NCBI GenBank assembly: GCA_032207245.1
Contig: CM063501.1
Span: 76,954,186-77,018,185 of the forward strand
DNA from: Pardosa pseudoannulata
Lineage: Eukaryota > Arthropoda > Arachnida > Araneae > Lycosidae
Length of the DNA: 64,000 nucleotides
Direction of reading: 5' to 3'
Position numbers and translations under genes: made by a program. Positions 1 to 12,654 of the stretch are shown piece after piece. The notes beneath the pieces are model-generated. The model had not been told where the DNA came from, ran no database searches, and was given only the letters and a program-made list of their open reading frames with translations. The stretch's first letter is position 1, and every line of letters starts with the position of its first letter.

Positions 1-135
1 AGGATCTTCCTTTCGAAGGTTGCCAACATCCTCTCTTCTTTTCTTGTTAGGGTCCAAGTCTCCGAGGCATAAGTCAAAACTGACTTGATCAATACCTTAT
101 ACAGTAATATCTTTGTGTTTCTTTTTACAAGTAGG
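1..135 (-). pseudogene. LINE reverse transcriptase C-terminal fragment, cut by window edge
   Basis: Read on the minus strand this encodes a stretch containing VLTYASETWTLTRKEER followed by LATFERKI, which continues off the window edge. This is the familiar C-terminal stretch just after the reverse transcriptase domain of arthropod LINE ORF2 proteins (Y-x-SETW-x-L followed by FERK/R). It would have been part of the reverse transcriptase and endonuclease polyprotein that copies the element at its target site. Only about 45 codons are visible, without start or stop, and the sequence beyond about position 135 no longer looks coding, so it is a fragment. The clade (RTE-like or Jockey-like) cannot be fixed from this much. 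Confidence 0.72.
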
Positions 136-2405
136 ATCTATATCAACTTTTATCTATATCAACTGTCATGAATTTCCTGTCCCTCAGATTCCTTTGAATT
201 TCACAAATCATTTAACAGTACCTGAGAAATATGAAAAATGGCCAAAAACTTCCGAACTTTTCCCAGAAAAGTATCTCTATCTATCCGAAAAATGGGAAGT
301 TAAATATTATGCACTACCATATAGCCCGTTATATGACGGGATCGTCAAAATTTTTAATTTTTCATAATTATAAAGTACCCTATGAGGCTAGTAAAAAAAT
401 GGTTTGTTTTCTGGCTGAGAATTATCTGGTACACGCTCAATAATTTGTTTATCTTCATACTCTTCTACTGTCTCCTTATACTGTGAATGCAGTTTAGAAT
501 CACGTTACATACATGCAGAAAGATAATTTGAAGTTTTCTTAGCTACGTCGAAATTATCGTTAAGTTCTTCTCAATTTTTTTTACCACAGTAATTATTGGA
601 AGTAAAGGAATGAAACTATCATTTCCACTACACCCTGGAGATAGATAAGTTATTCGTTTTAAACTTTTCTCGCTTTGAATTTTGCTAACCCTAACTCATT
701 AAGAATGCAATATGGATTCCCCTATCCATTCCAGACCTTTTGATCACCATGGAATGTAATTGGTTAAAAGACTTGGGTTCGAGGAAAATCTTCCGAAGTT
801 TGCCGAAGTTCAACAGCAATACTCGGAAAGCGATATCAATTAGCGAGGGGTATAGTTAAATCCCAAACAGCGAGCGAAATAGATCAGTAATTCAGCGATC
901 AGAGATGGGTCTGTTTGAATGCCCCCGATAGTTGCAAACCGTGTGGTTAGATATGAAAAACAAACACACAAACGAACAAACTTCTTAATTTTCAAAGATA
1001 TATAACTTAAACGCGAGATATTTATTAGTCCGTGAAATAGACTCCTAGACTTTTATGAAAAGAATTTGTTGTTACAAAATTTTCATTGCAACAAAAAATA
1101 ATCGATGATTAAATTTAAAATTATCATATATGTACCGAACCTATTATTTAAGCCAAGTATAAAAGAAAATTATTTACGTAATATCTAAGTTCAATGATAA
1201 AACGTATGAAAATAATGCAGACGATATTTAAATAATTTAAAATAAGAAATGATTAAATGAGATGGTTAAAGGAATGACGTCATAATGCTAGAAAAAGTTT
1301 TATTTTTACCTATTTATTATGTGATAAATTGATGAATTTAATTGCCTGCTCTTAACCGGGGAAAGTACGGCTTGAAATAATGGCATTAAATGCTCGAAAA
1401 GGGGGGAAGGCGAATTTCGAACGTTTTAAAGACGACAGTATTGTTAACTGTGATGTGAAGCATATTTATAACAATTTATTTTAGAGTCGAATCGATATGT
1501 TTAAAAGAAGATAAACTTTACTCGCTTCGAATTTTGCTAGGTCTAACAGCTTCATAAATTCGAAGACAGACTGACAGATTACTTAGGCTTTTATTATATA
1601 GGGAATTTTATTTAGCACTTACTGTTTAACACAGTTTCTGCCAGACATCTATAGTATAGAATGGCACTCATATCTTGATGAAAAAGTGAATTAAATCAAA
1701 CTAAAACACTTAATCTCTAACAGTTTAAGATGCATAATAATTTATATATAACTACGTATTTAACATCTGGCTTTATCAACTGAATGATTTTGTAATGTAC
1801 TGTAAGGCAAGTGAAAGCGAATAAAATGTCACTGTGATTTAAAATAATTGGATTTATTTTAAGTGAATAATCATATTGGATAGGTCGGGATTTAGTTTGC
1901 TTATGCCATTAAGGAATAACGTCGGATGAATTTACGATATATGCGTAACAACACAGAAAATTCTCTGAGGTCGAGTAACAAGTTAAAGCTTGAAAGAGGC
2001 AGAAACAGGAGAAAAGCACGCTTTCTAAAGTAAATTACAAGTTGAAAGCGCATATAAATTCACAGTAATTTATAATTATTTGATTTAGTCTGTGGTAGCA
2101 TTCTGTCTACCAGATCGAGATTCTATCAACATGTTTGTTAATGTTATCAACACCTTTATGCCAAAAGTTAAAATTCGTCTATTAATACAAGAAAATTTAT
2201 ATTTTTTATGTTAAAAGATGCTTAAATAAATATTTTCTTTATAAAAAGTTATTAATCTTATTTTTATGTCATTTGGTACTCAAAAAATGTGAAAAAAGCG
2301 AATTCATAGCTGTATTCTTCATAATTTATAAAATTGTAATGTTTGCTTCAGATATAGTAATATCTATTTTTGAAAATGCCAATGAAATTTTCACATGTAA
2401 AATAG
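136..2405. other. No gene recognised; AT-rich unique sequence
   Basis: I find no open frame, RNA or transposon end I can support. Two short overlapping frames at 113-443 have no recognisable content. A perfect 8-bp palindrome TGACGTCA (cAMP-response-element consensus) lies at 1275-1282, but nothing nearby suggests a promoter. A somewhat less AT-rich patch at 720-940 is unassigned. Confidence 0.5.
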
Positions 2406-3288
2406 CATCAAATTTTTCACAATCATGTGAAATGACAGCCAAATGATGTTCCTAAACATTAGGCTATAAATAATTACCTCGGACAGCTATCTTAATATAT
2501 TGGAACACTATAAATAAATAGGATTATCAAAAACTGGATATATTGGCGAGGAGTTCGAATCAAATTTTTCACATTCATGTGAAATGACTGTCCAATGATG
2601 TTGATAAACATCAGGCTATAAATAACTACCCCGGGACATCTAGCCTAATATATTGGAACACTAGAAATAAATAGGATTAGCAAAAACTGGATATATTGGC
2701 GAGGAGTTCGAATCAAATTTTTCACATTCATGTGAAATGACTGTCCAATGATGTTCCTAAACATCAGGCTATAAATAATTACCCCGGGACATCTAGCCTA
2801 ATATATTGGAACACTAGAAATAAATAGGATTAGCAAAATCTGGATAAATTTGCGAGGAGTTCGAATCAAATTTTTCACATTCATGTGAAATGACTGTCCA
2901 ATGATGTTCCTAAACATCAGGCTATAAATAATTACCCCGGGACATCTAGCCTAATATATTGGAACACTAGAAATAAATAGGATTAGCAAAAACTGGATAT
3001 ATTGGCGAGGAGTTCGAATCAAATTTTTCACATTCATGTGAAATGACTGTCCAATGATGTTCCTAAACATCAGGCTATAAATAATTACCCCGGGACATCT
3101 AGCCTAATATATTGGAACACTAGAAATAAATAGGATTAGTAAAAACTGGATAAATTTGCAAGTAGTTCGAATCAAATTTTTCACATTCATGTGAAATGAC
3201 TGTCCAATGATATTCCTAAACATCAGGCTATAAATAATTACCCCGGGACATCTAGCCTAATATATAGGAACACTAGAAATAATATATT
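2406..3288. repeat. Tandem array, 153-bp unit, about 6 copies
   Basis: Units start at about 2406, 2558, 2711, 2864, 3017 and 3170. The last five starts are spaced exactly 153 bp and the first is 152 bp from the second. The first copy is the most diverged and the last is truncated near 3288. Each unit carries an inverted repeat TTCACAT-tc-ATGTGAA, a GCTATAAATAATTACC segment and a CCCGGGACATCTAG segment. No coding capacity. Confidence 0.95.
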
Positions 3289-3616
3289 GTCTAGGAGTTT
3301 GTAGCAAGGCAAGAGACCTTCTGAGAACTAATTTGGAGTATACAGAGGTGGAAAAAGGATAAAACCCTCCCTAATAAGGCTTAACCAAGAAGGATTTGGT
3401 AAATTGAGCCTCCCCCATCCCTACGAAAATTTCCTATATGTAATACTGTGCTAACAAAATATGTATTTTCTTTTAGACTAATTTTTAATTATGTTTATTT
3501 ATATTCATTTTTTATCCATAAATTACAATGTATATCTTCTGCATTTATTTATAAAAGTGTAAAGATTTCTAAAGTAAAAACACGCATGTTTGAGGAAAAG
3601 ACAGTAGTATTGGCTG

Positions 3617-3777
3617 CAGTGGAGTACGCAGAATGTTTTCAAGGGGGGGGAGTCCATAATTCTAAAAAACAATAGCCTGCATAATTTCTACTAAAATTTT
3701 TATTTTTGCCATTTTGTCTGAGCTCAAAGGTGGGGAGGGGGTTAAACTTCTAGCCCCCACCCTTGCCTACGCCCCTG
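3617..3777 (+). mobile_element. Non-autonomous hAT element (MITE), copy 1, with perfect 8-bp TSD
   Basis: The left end reads CAGTGGAGTACGCAG and the right end CTACGCCCCTG, whose complement starts CAGGGGCGTAG, so the termini are imperfect inverted repeats. The element is flanked by identical 8-bp duplications ATTGGCTG at 3609-3616 and 3778-3785. CAG-starting termini with an 8-bp duplication are the hAT superfamily signature. At 161 bp it has no coding capacity and depends on a transposase from elsewhere. A second copy in the same orientation lies at 52718-52884. Confidence 0.88.
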
Positions 3778-3785
3778 ATTGGCTG

Positions 3786-5499
3786 TATGAGTATAGTTTG
3801 GTCATTATGTACATAGTTTTTAGGAGTAAAATATGTTTTAAAAGATAAAAATAGAAAAATTTGACAAAAATATTTTAATTTCCACTATATTGTTGCTAGT
3901 CACTCTTTTCTCAACAGTTGCATACTTGAAAAATTGTTCAGATATTCTTAATATAAATTGCATATTTAAGGTAATTGCATATATATTTTATTAGAAAAAC
4001 TATCATATAGAAAATTTTAAAACTATCCCCATAATTTTTCTTCCTTTATTCGGCTTTGAAATTGAAGAAAATCCACAAGGTGTCACAAACATCTTAAACC
4101 CGTAATTGAAAGCAGCCAAGCTTAAATCGTAAATGTTAAATTAATACATTCGCAAATGGCAATTTTAGTTTTTCGTTTCTAATTCTGCTTACCAGTGAAA
4201 ACTGTAAAATTCTAAAATGAGTTGAAGAAAACTTGTAACGTAAAGAAAGTGATGATTATTTAATGGTAATGTAACCACTGAAATTTCAAAAACACATTCG
4301 TGACTGATAATTTTTTTTTCGTTTCTAATTCTTCGCACCAGCGAAAACTATAGAATTCTAAAATTGGTTGCAGAAAACTTGCAATTTAAATGAAGGGATG
4401 ATTATTTAATGGTAAAATGATCAATTATGTAAGCCCTGGAATTTCAAAAGGAAACATAAATAAAACAAAAAAGGAATTATATCCCTCATAAATTTTTCTC
4501 TAATTTCAATTTTTATGCGACAACATGCATATTATAAAGATGCCTCATTCAGAAACAGAAATTGCAGAAAGTGAATTCACGTTAGCGTCAACCAGGAATA
4601 GAGCTTGAAATGATCTAAATACACTACAACAGTATAGCAATATATATAGAATATTAGTTTTCTATAGCATAAAACTCATCTTACGCTAATGTTTATAGAT
4701 ATAAAAAATACTAACACTATTCAACATATATTTCATTACTATATCAGATGAAAAATAAAAAAAATATCTATACTGCCTTAAAGATCTACAGTAGATTTTT
4801 TTAAAACCTTTTAGTGAAAAATAACTCATTAACTTTTCATAATATTTTCCACGTATTCTAAACAAAATATTTTTTATTTATTAACACTAGAGAACACTTT
4901 ACTAAAATGTCTGTGTAATATTTGACTAAATTTTGAATATAATGTTTTCTAACAATGGTCTAGACCATTCAAAAACATTTATATTCAAATCTTCCTATTT
5001 TTATAAGTAAATATTCAATACAAGTTTCTTTAAGAAAAAGAAATTATTCAGATTATCAAAAGATTCAAATTACGTATCTGAAAACTTTTCTAAATCAGTT
5101 TTGGGTGAAATGAAATCTTCTTTTAATAATACGCTTTCATAAGGTATTCCGTTTTTACCCACATCCAATAATTCAGTTAGAATTGAAAACAAAGTGCGTT
5201 TTTCATAATAACTGTACATTTCCAAAGAGAAAATAGTTTTTTATAAGCAAAGACTAGACATGATTCTTAAAAAGAAAGATTAGAGTATGTACATTTGAAA
5301 GTATTTTACTAAGTGATTTATTTTATTTACTTCTATAAAATCGCTCTCTATCACATTCACGGTCTATTTACATTTTTCGTTAAAAATAAACAATCAAGAA
5401 CAATTTGTCGTTTTCATACTCGACGACTCAAAATATTCGAATCCTTAAGAAATCACGTTGTCAGAGATTACAGCAAACGAAATGTGGCAACCTAGGAGG
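3786..5499. other. No gene recognised; contains a 2-copy repeat
   Basis: AT-rich. A unit of about 147 bp is present twice at about 4140-4450, sharing TTCGTTTCTAATTCT, an ATTCTAAAAT segment and GATGATTATTTAATGGTAA. The remainder (4450-5500) has no recognisable coding or element signal. The 60-codon frame at 5313-5495 has no recognisable content. Confidence 0.5.
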
Positions 5500-5720
5500 T
5501 ATTTACTCAACGTCGTTGGCGCCATTCAGACTCGCTTAATTCGCCGTTGATCGTTTACTTTCACCTGGTACATCACGTGAGTGATCGTCATCCGTCTTGC
5601 GCGAAGAGGTTGCTCCAATTCTTTGAAATTACGTTCCAGAACGCGGATTTTATTCTGCAATCTCCGTAATCTTCGTCATTGTAATTGTTCCTAGTAGATT
5701 TAATCTTAATGTTTAATTCC
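5500..5720. promoter_or_regulatory. Less AT-rich island, possible promoter or untranslated first exon
   Basis: This 220-bp block is clearly richer in G and C than its surroundings and contains several CpG-bearing words (CAACGTCGTTGGCGCC, CATCCGTCTTGCGCG). It holds a strong donor-like ATCAC|GTGAGT at about 5576 on the plus strand, and a donor-like CAG|GTGAAAG on the minus strand of the same block. It resembles the 5' region of the gene at 53.2 kb in composition. No frame of length continues from it and no partner exon can be named, so this is only a candidate. Confidence 0.22.
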
Positions 5721-5739
5721 TATCCACACATATTCAATG

Positions 5740-8700
5740 ATTTACTTCATTATTTTTTGCCAAATACGTGGAATCGAAATGAGTTGTTAATTAAAATTGC
5801 GTTGTTAAAACTATTTTCATTAAATTAAAATGTTGTTGTAATTAGAAGAAGACCAAGAGACGCTATGTTAGTCTGTGCTCTGACAGAGTAAATAGACAGC
5901 AAGTGCTGTTAAAATAACCCTTTACCAGTTATCAAGAACATTTTCATTCAGTATTTTTGCCAAATACGCTAAATCGAAATGAGTTGTTAATTAAAATTGC
6001 TTTGTTAAATCTATTTCCATAGAATTAAAATTTTGTTGTAATTAGAAGAGGACCAGGAGACGTTGTATTAGTCGGTGCTGTGGCAGAGTAAATAAACAGC
6101 AATTATTAGTGCAAGATAACCCTTTACCAATTATCTAGAACATTTTCATTCATAATGTTTGCTAAATACGTTGAATCGGAATGAGTTGTTAATTAAAATT
6201 GCTTTGTTAAATCTATTTCCATTGAATTAAAATTTTGTTGTAATTAGAAGAGGACCAGGAGACGCTATGTTGTCTGTGGTCTAACAGAGTAAATAAACAG
6301 CAATTGTTGTTAAAATTATCCTTTACCAGTTATCAAGAGCATTTTATTTTATTAATTCTTGCGAAATACGCTGAATCAAAATGAGTTGTTAATTAAAATT
6401 GCTTTGTTAAAACTATTTTCATTAAATTAAAATTTTGTTGTAATACCAGGAGGAATGTAGGACCAGGAGACGCTATGTTAGTCTGTGCTCTGTCAGAGTA
6501 AATAAACAACAATTATTATCAGAGCAAGATAACCCTTTACCAGTTATTAAGAGCATTTTAATTTATTATGTTTTTCCAAATTTGCTGAATCGAAATGAGT
6601 TGTTAAAACTATTTTCTTTAAATAAAAATTTTGTTGAAATTAGAAGAGAACCAAGGAGACACTATGTTAGTCTGTGCTCTGACAGCGTAAATAAACAGCA
6701 ATTGCTATTAAGATTATCATTTACTAGGTATCAAAAGCATTTTACTTTATTATTTTTGCAAAATAAGCTGAATCAAAATTAGTTGTTAATTAAAATTTCT
6801 TTGTTAAAACTATTTTCATTAAATTAAAATTTTGTTGTAATTAAAAGAGAAACAGGAGACGCTACGTTAGTCTGTCCTCTGGCAGAGTAAATAAACAGCA
6901 ATTATTATTAATGCAAGATAACCCTTTACCAGTTATCAAAAGTATTTTACTTCATTATATTTGCCAAATACGCTGAATCGAAATGAGTTGTTAATTAAAA
7001 GTGCTTTGTTAAATCTATTTCCATTGAATTAAAATTTTGTTGTAATTAGAAGAGGACCAGGAGACGTTTTATTAGTCAGTGCTGTGGCAGAGTAAATAAA
7101 CAGCAATTATTAGTGCAAGATAAGCCTTTACCAATTATCAAGAACATTTTCATTCATAACTTTTGCCAAATACATTGAATTGAAATTAGTTGTTAATTAA
7201 AATTGCTTTGTTAAAACTATTTTCATTGAATTAAAATTTTTTTGTAATTAGAAGAGGACCAGGTGATGCTAGTTAGTCTGTTCAAAGACAAAGTAAATAA
7301 ACAGCAATTATTATTAGTGCAATAAATCTTTACCAGTTATCAGCAGCATTTTACTTTATTTTTTTTCTGCCAAATACATTGAATCGAAATGAGTTGTTAA
7401 TTAAAATTGCTTTGTTAAAACTATTTTCATTGAATTAAAATTCTGTTGTAATTAGAAGAGGACAAGAAGATGCTACGTTAGTCTGAGACATGGCAGTGAA
7501 AATAAACAGCAGTTATCAATAATGCAACATAGCCCTTTACCATTTATCAAGAACATTTTCATTCATAACATTTGCCAAATACGCTGAATCGAAATGAGTT
7601 GTTAATTAAAAGTGCTTTGTTAAACTTCCATTGAATTAAATTTTTGTTGTAATTAGAAGAGGACCAGGAGACGTTGTATTAGTCTATGCTCTGTCAGAGT
7701 AATTAAACATCAAGTATTAGTGCAAGATAACCCTTTACCAATTATCAAGAACATTTTCATTCATAACTTTTGCCTAATACATTGAATCGAAATGAAATAT
7801 TAATTAAAATTTCTTTGTTAAAACTATTTTCATTGAATTAAAACTTTGTTGTAATTAGAAGAGGACCAGGAGAAGCTATGTTGTCTGTGCTCTAACAGAG
7901 TAAATAGACAGCAAGTGCTGTTAAAATTATCCTTTACCAGTTATCAAGAGCATTTTATTTTATTAATTTTTGCCAAATACGCAGAATCGAAATGAGTTGT
8001 TAATTAAAATTGCTTTGTTAAAACTATTTCATTAAATTAAAATTTTGTTGTAATTAGAAGAGGACAAGGAGATGCTACGTTAGTCTGTGACAAGGCAGTG
8101 AAAATAAACAGCAATTATTATTAGTGCAAAATAACCCTTTACCAGTTATCAAGAACATTTTACTTCAGTATTTTTGCCAAATACGCTAAATCGAAATGAG
8201 TTGTTAATTAAAATTGCTTTGTTAAATCTATTTCCATTGAATTAAAATTTTGTTGTAATTAGAAGAGGACCAGGAGACGCTATGTTGTCTGTGGTCTAAC
8301 AGAGTAAATAAACAGCAATTGTTGTTAAAATTATCCTTTACCAGTTATCAAGAGCATTTTATTTTATTAATTCTTGCGAAATACGCTGAATCAAAATGAG
8401 TTGTTAATTAAAATTGCTTTGTTAAAACTATTTTCATTAAATTAAATTTTTTTTGTAATTAGAAGAGGACCAGGAGATGCTAGTTAGTCTGTGCCCAGGC
8501 ATAGTATATAAACAGCAATTATTTTTAGTGCAAGATAACCCTTTACCATTTATCAAGAGCATTTTACTTTATTTTTTTGCCAAATACGCTGAATCGAAAT
8601 TAGATGTGAATTAAAATTGCTTTGTTAAAACCATTTTCATTGAATTAAAATTTTGTTTTAATTAGAAGAGGACAAGAAGATTCTACGTTAGTCTGTGACA

Positions 8701-9455
8701 TGGCAGGGAAAATAAACAGCAATTATTAATAATGCAACATAACCCTTTACCATTTATCAAGAGCATTTTTCTTTATTATTTTTGCCAAATATGCTGAATC
8801 GAAATGAGTTGTTAATTAAAATTGCTTTATTAAGTTTCCATTGAATTAAATTTTGTTGTAATTAGAAGAGGAACAGAGAAGCTATGTTAGTCTATGCTCT
8901 GTCAGAGTAATTAAACAGCAATTATTATTAGTGCAAGATAACCCTTTACCAGTTATCAAGAACATTTTTCTTCATTATTTTTGCCAAATACGCTGAATCG
9001 AAATGAGTTGTTAATTAAAATTGCTTTGTTAAAACTATTTTCATTAAATTAAAATTTTGTTGTAATTAGAAGAGGACCAGGTGACACAATGTTAGTCTGT
9101 GCTTTAACAGAGTAAATAAATAGCAATTGCTGTTAAGATTATCCTTTACCAGTTATCAAGAGCATTTTACTTTATTATTTTTGCCAAATACGCTGAATGG
9201 AAATTAGTTGTTAATTAAAGTTGCTTTGTTAAAACTATTTTCATTAAATTAAAATTTTCTTGTATTTTTAAGAGGACGAGGAGATGCTGTGTTAATCGGT
9301 GCTCTGAGTAAATAAACAGCAATTATTATTAGTGAAAGATAACCCTTTACCAGTTATCAAGAGCATTTTACTTTATTATTTTTTGCCAAATACGCTGAAC
9401 CGAAATTAGTTGTTAATTAAAGTTGCTTTGTTAAAACCATTTTCATTAAATTATA
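5740..9455. repeat. Satellite array, about 201-bp unit, about 19 copies
   Basis: The recurring word TGCCAAATACGCTGAATCG marks units near 5758, 5959, 6160, 6360, 6573, 6758, 6962, 7164, 7368, 7573, 7771, 7971, 8175, 8374, 8579, 8783, 8982, 9182 and 9384. Spacing is mostly 198-205 bp. Each unit also has GAGTTGTTAATTAAA, AAATTTTGTTGTAATTAGAAG and CCTTTACCAGTTATCAAGA. Units are strongly diverged, but about 190 bp around 6241-6433 recurs almost identically at 8257-8449, so part of the array was copied as a block. No coding capacity. Confidence 0.96.
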
Positions 9456-11163
9456 TCATTCTTTCATTAATTTATTTCACTAAAAAACATTTTCTTTGCA
9501 AATGACAGGAAATACTACTTTGCAGTCTGTGTCCTGGCTGGGTAAATATTCTGCAAATTTGCCAAAACAGAAGGAGAAAAACAATCTCTTTAAACTACGC
9601 TTACTAAGTCTTCCAACAAGTCTGACATCCAGCAACATTGTCTATCTAAAAATAATCAAAATGTATTTCCAAATAAAAGCTTTATGAGTAAGGTTGTCAT
9701 TTTTCAACTTACTGTGTTAGAACTCGTAAGAGATTATATGTTGCAGAATTAATTAGAGAATTCTTTGAGTACAAAATATCAGCCTGAATTATACTCTTAT
9801 TAAATCTTTGTTAAATGAATTATATCGATTTAAAATTATTCAGTTCTTTGCATCAATTACTAAGTTACACTGTTGTTTTCCGTACATGCTCTATAATATG
9901 TAAAAGAAAACTTACTCTTTATTTTACAGAATGCTTACATTAAAGTTCCACTGAAGCTTATATTTTTATTTTTACTCAAAGATAATTCAAGAGCTATGTT
10001 AAACCCTGGTTAGAGAAACGCATTATATTATAACAAGATTTTCCATTATTTCACATTGTTATTAGATTAATAATGAGAGTGGAAAATTAATTATCTATTT
10101 ACACAAAGGTCATAAAATTTTTTTTCAAACCTGTTACACGGAACAGTACAAAAGCTAAGCCTAACCTTGGTTAGAGAAGCGCGTAGCACTAGAACAAGAT
10201 TTTTAGTTATTTTGAAATAGCTGTTGGACAAATGATAAAAAATAAAAAGTAATTATTGAGATACAATTTGGTAAATATATCCCAATTTGTAAGAATTGCA
10301 GCAAAGTTTTTTAACTTCTTTATCCGATAAGAATTGGAAGCTAACATTAACAATTTTATTAGCATATAATTTGCATGGTCTTATTTCCGACTGTCTGGCA
10401 AATACACATATATTTTGAACCCCAAATGTACAAAGTTGTGAATTTCTGGAAGGTAGTTTTATTAAAACTGTTTATATATACTATATTAAATTTAAATGAT
10501 AAGAATATTTTACATATTTTAAAGCAGAATTAGGGAATAATTCGTTTATTTTTCCTTAACTTATAATTTAAAACTTATTGGTATGACAGTTCTGAAGCAC
10601 AGATATAGCTTTGGGTCTTTTGAATTTCAGGTATAAAGTTTGCAATAAGCACCAGCAGTAATGGTAAAGTTTTGTATATTTTGCTATTCTTTAAATAATA
10701 TTTATTCACTTAGTACAAATCCGGACTTTCAGTTTTTAAATATTCGACTGGAAATTCGACATTTCTTTCTCCTTAAATTGTAAATATGTTTAAAATTAAG
10801 TAACAAAAGATGATTTTTTTAAATTTCTAACAATTTTAATAAGTAAAATTATTATTAACAATTTCAAACATATTTAAAAAAAATTTCTTTTTCTATTTCA
10901 TTAACATTTATAACATTCTTAGTCATTTAAACTATCATACGCATTTGAAATTTATCAATTATTTGCCTTGTGGTTTATAAAATAAAATAAGGCAATTAAA
11001 TATGTAAAATTAAATTAAAATGAATACGTTGCTAAGGGTATAATCTAATGGTTTCTAAGCTGTGGGTGCTCCATCCCAAGGGAAGTGTCAAGATTCTTGC
11101 AAGGGACGAGAGAATCAAAGGTAATATGGTATATTATTTTGTAGCTCCTTAAATAAATTAAGG
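9456..11163. other. No gene recognised; weak 2-copy duplication
   Basis: AT-rich sequence. A diverged duplication is visible at about 9955-10080 and 10150-10260, sharing GGTTAGAGAA, AACAAGATTTT and AAAATTAATTAT-like segments. The 63-codon frame at 9496-9687 is short and unrecognised. A patch at 11040-11110 (GTGCTCCATCCCAAGGGAAG) is unassigned. Confidence 0.45.
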
Positions 11164-11825
11164 GAGTGATTCTCAACCTTTTTTAAGCTACCGCCTCCTT
11201 AAGGAGCAGAAATGTGCTCAACGCTAACCTATGGAGCCGAAATGTCTTCAACATCCCCTTTATAAAAAATATCTTAAAGTGTAGTGTAGGAAAAGTGCTC
11301 AATTATAAATGGCAAAATGTTTAAGTAATTTTCTTCAATATAGTTACAAATCAAGTTTTTGTTGCTGACACACGCTGAAGCAATGATTCAACGAATACTT
11401 AGAGAGCTGACCTTCGGTTCTGGAGTTCGTTGTTCGAATCTCACTGGAAAACAGATGTTTGTAGCTGTTCGTAATAGGCTTTAAGTAGTAGGTCCTGGTC
11501 TCAATAGCCCTCGTGTTGCAAAACAGTACACCGTAGCTCTCCAAAACAAACCAAACGAATGCTGTTGATTAAATGTATTTTTCTGAATGTCGACCCAATT
11601 TCAGGCAGAACATAGGGAATGGAAATAACCCATTGTGTAAGTTTGTTTTCCTACTAGTAAAAATCGTGTAAATTAGATAATGTAATAACTTTATTTGACA
11701 TTTTTAAAATTAAGTTTGAAAGGTAAAACCTGCTCACATCGCCCCCCTGCCGCCTGAAACAAGTTCACTGCCTCCCAGCATCATCCCACCCTGAGAAGCG
11801 GTATCGCCCCCTTTGAGAACAACTG
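11164..11825. mobile_element. Decayed hAT-type element interrupted by a SINE
   Basis: The left end GAGTGATTCTCAACC and the right end, read as complement CAGTTGTTCTCAAAG, are the common hAT terminal pattern (CAGTGnTTCTCAA). Flanking 8-mers AATTAAGG and AATTAGAG agree at 6 of 8 positions, consistent with an old target duplication. The inside is non-coding and is split by a tRNA-derived SINE at 11372-11556. Confidence 0.6.
11372..11556 (+). mobile_element. tRNA-derived SINE, family I, nested in hAT element
   Basis: The tRNA-related head with the B-box-like GTTCGAATCTC lies near 11430. It is followed by the family's conserved body (GTAGCTGTTCGTAATAGGC, GGTCCTGGTCTCAATAGCC, TCGTGTTGCAAAA) and the end CCGTAGCTCTCCAAAACAAACC. 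The same body recurs at 28203, 30120, 31745, 36228, 37983 and 44345. It is non-coding; such elements are transcribed by RNA polymerase III and moved by a partner LINE. Confidence 0.75.
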
Positions 11826-12654
11826 AATTAGAGTATCTGATAAGTATTTGTAAAATTAGATTGTCGAGAAAATTGAGGGAGGCAAAGGAACAAAATGTTT
11901 CGAAATTGTTGGTATAATCTGTTGATTATGTATTAAAAATATTTATGCTAGACTAGTTTTTCACTAAATATTGGCAACTATATATTAACTAAATATTTCA
12001 AAAAATATTCAGTTTATATGCAATAAACATTTGAATTTGTTAGTATAAACTGAATATTTGGTAATAAACATCAACTAAATATTTGATAATACTTAGGAGG
12101 ACTTGAATATGTCTAGTAGAAAGCTAGAATACTGGGGTGGTGGGTTCGAGTTTAGAAAGCGCATTAACTACCCTGCTGCATACCCAGAAAATATGTAAGA
12201 TAAATTGGTAGGTCTGAATGTGATCTCGCTTGGAAGGTGAGAGAGAGGTATTGAATAAGAATAAAAAAAGTTCCTCATCAGGAGAAATAAATTTGGACGA
12301 GGGGTTGGACAGCGTGGCATTATGAACGCCTTAAACCATTAGAGTATTCAATTTATTGGAGCCATAAATTACAATCATTGAGACCAGCGGGACCAAAAAA
12401 TATTATGATACCAAGAAATGAAGAACAAAGAAAGTGAAAGAATCATGTGGTACCGAAGGGGTACGGCTACACAATTGAACCACTAATGCCCAAATAGGGA
12501 AACTTGACCTACAGTGCCAATCTCCGAGACAAAAATACATTAGAGTACGAAGTATATGTCCCGGTTGGGTAGTCAACCTTACTCGAAACTCCCAGTGTTT
12601 AGTTCCCAAACATGCTTGGTCCTCTGTTTACCTACCCACTGAAGGGGGGAGTCA
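11826..12654. other. Unassigned, moderately complex sequence, probably repeat-derived
   Basis: Contains a small duplication of ATATTTGGTAATAAACATC-like words at 11960-12090, and a GGTGGTGGGTTCGAG patch at about 12137 that resembles a tRNA B box. The block at 12390-12620 is richer in G and C. The 68-codon minus frame at 12403-12609 shows no recognisable domain. I see no gene. Confidence 0.35.

Noticed and set aside
1275..1282. TGACGTCA as a CRE regulatory site
   Set aside because: A single 8-bp match in 64 kb with no gene or promoter features nearby is compatible with chance.
5740..9455. CRISPR-like array
   Set aside because: The regular spacing is from whole 201-bp units that are similar along their length, not short identical repeats separated by unique spacers. 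The window is eukaryotic.
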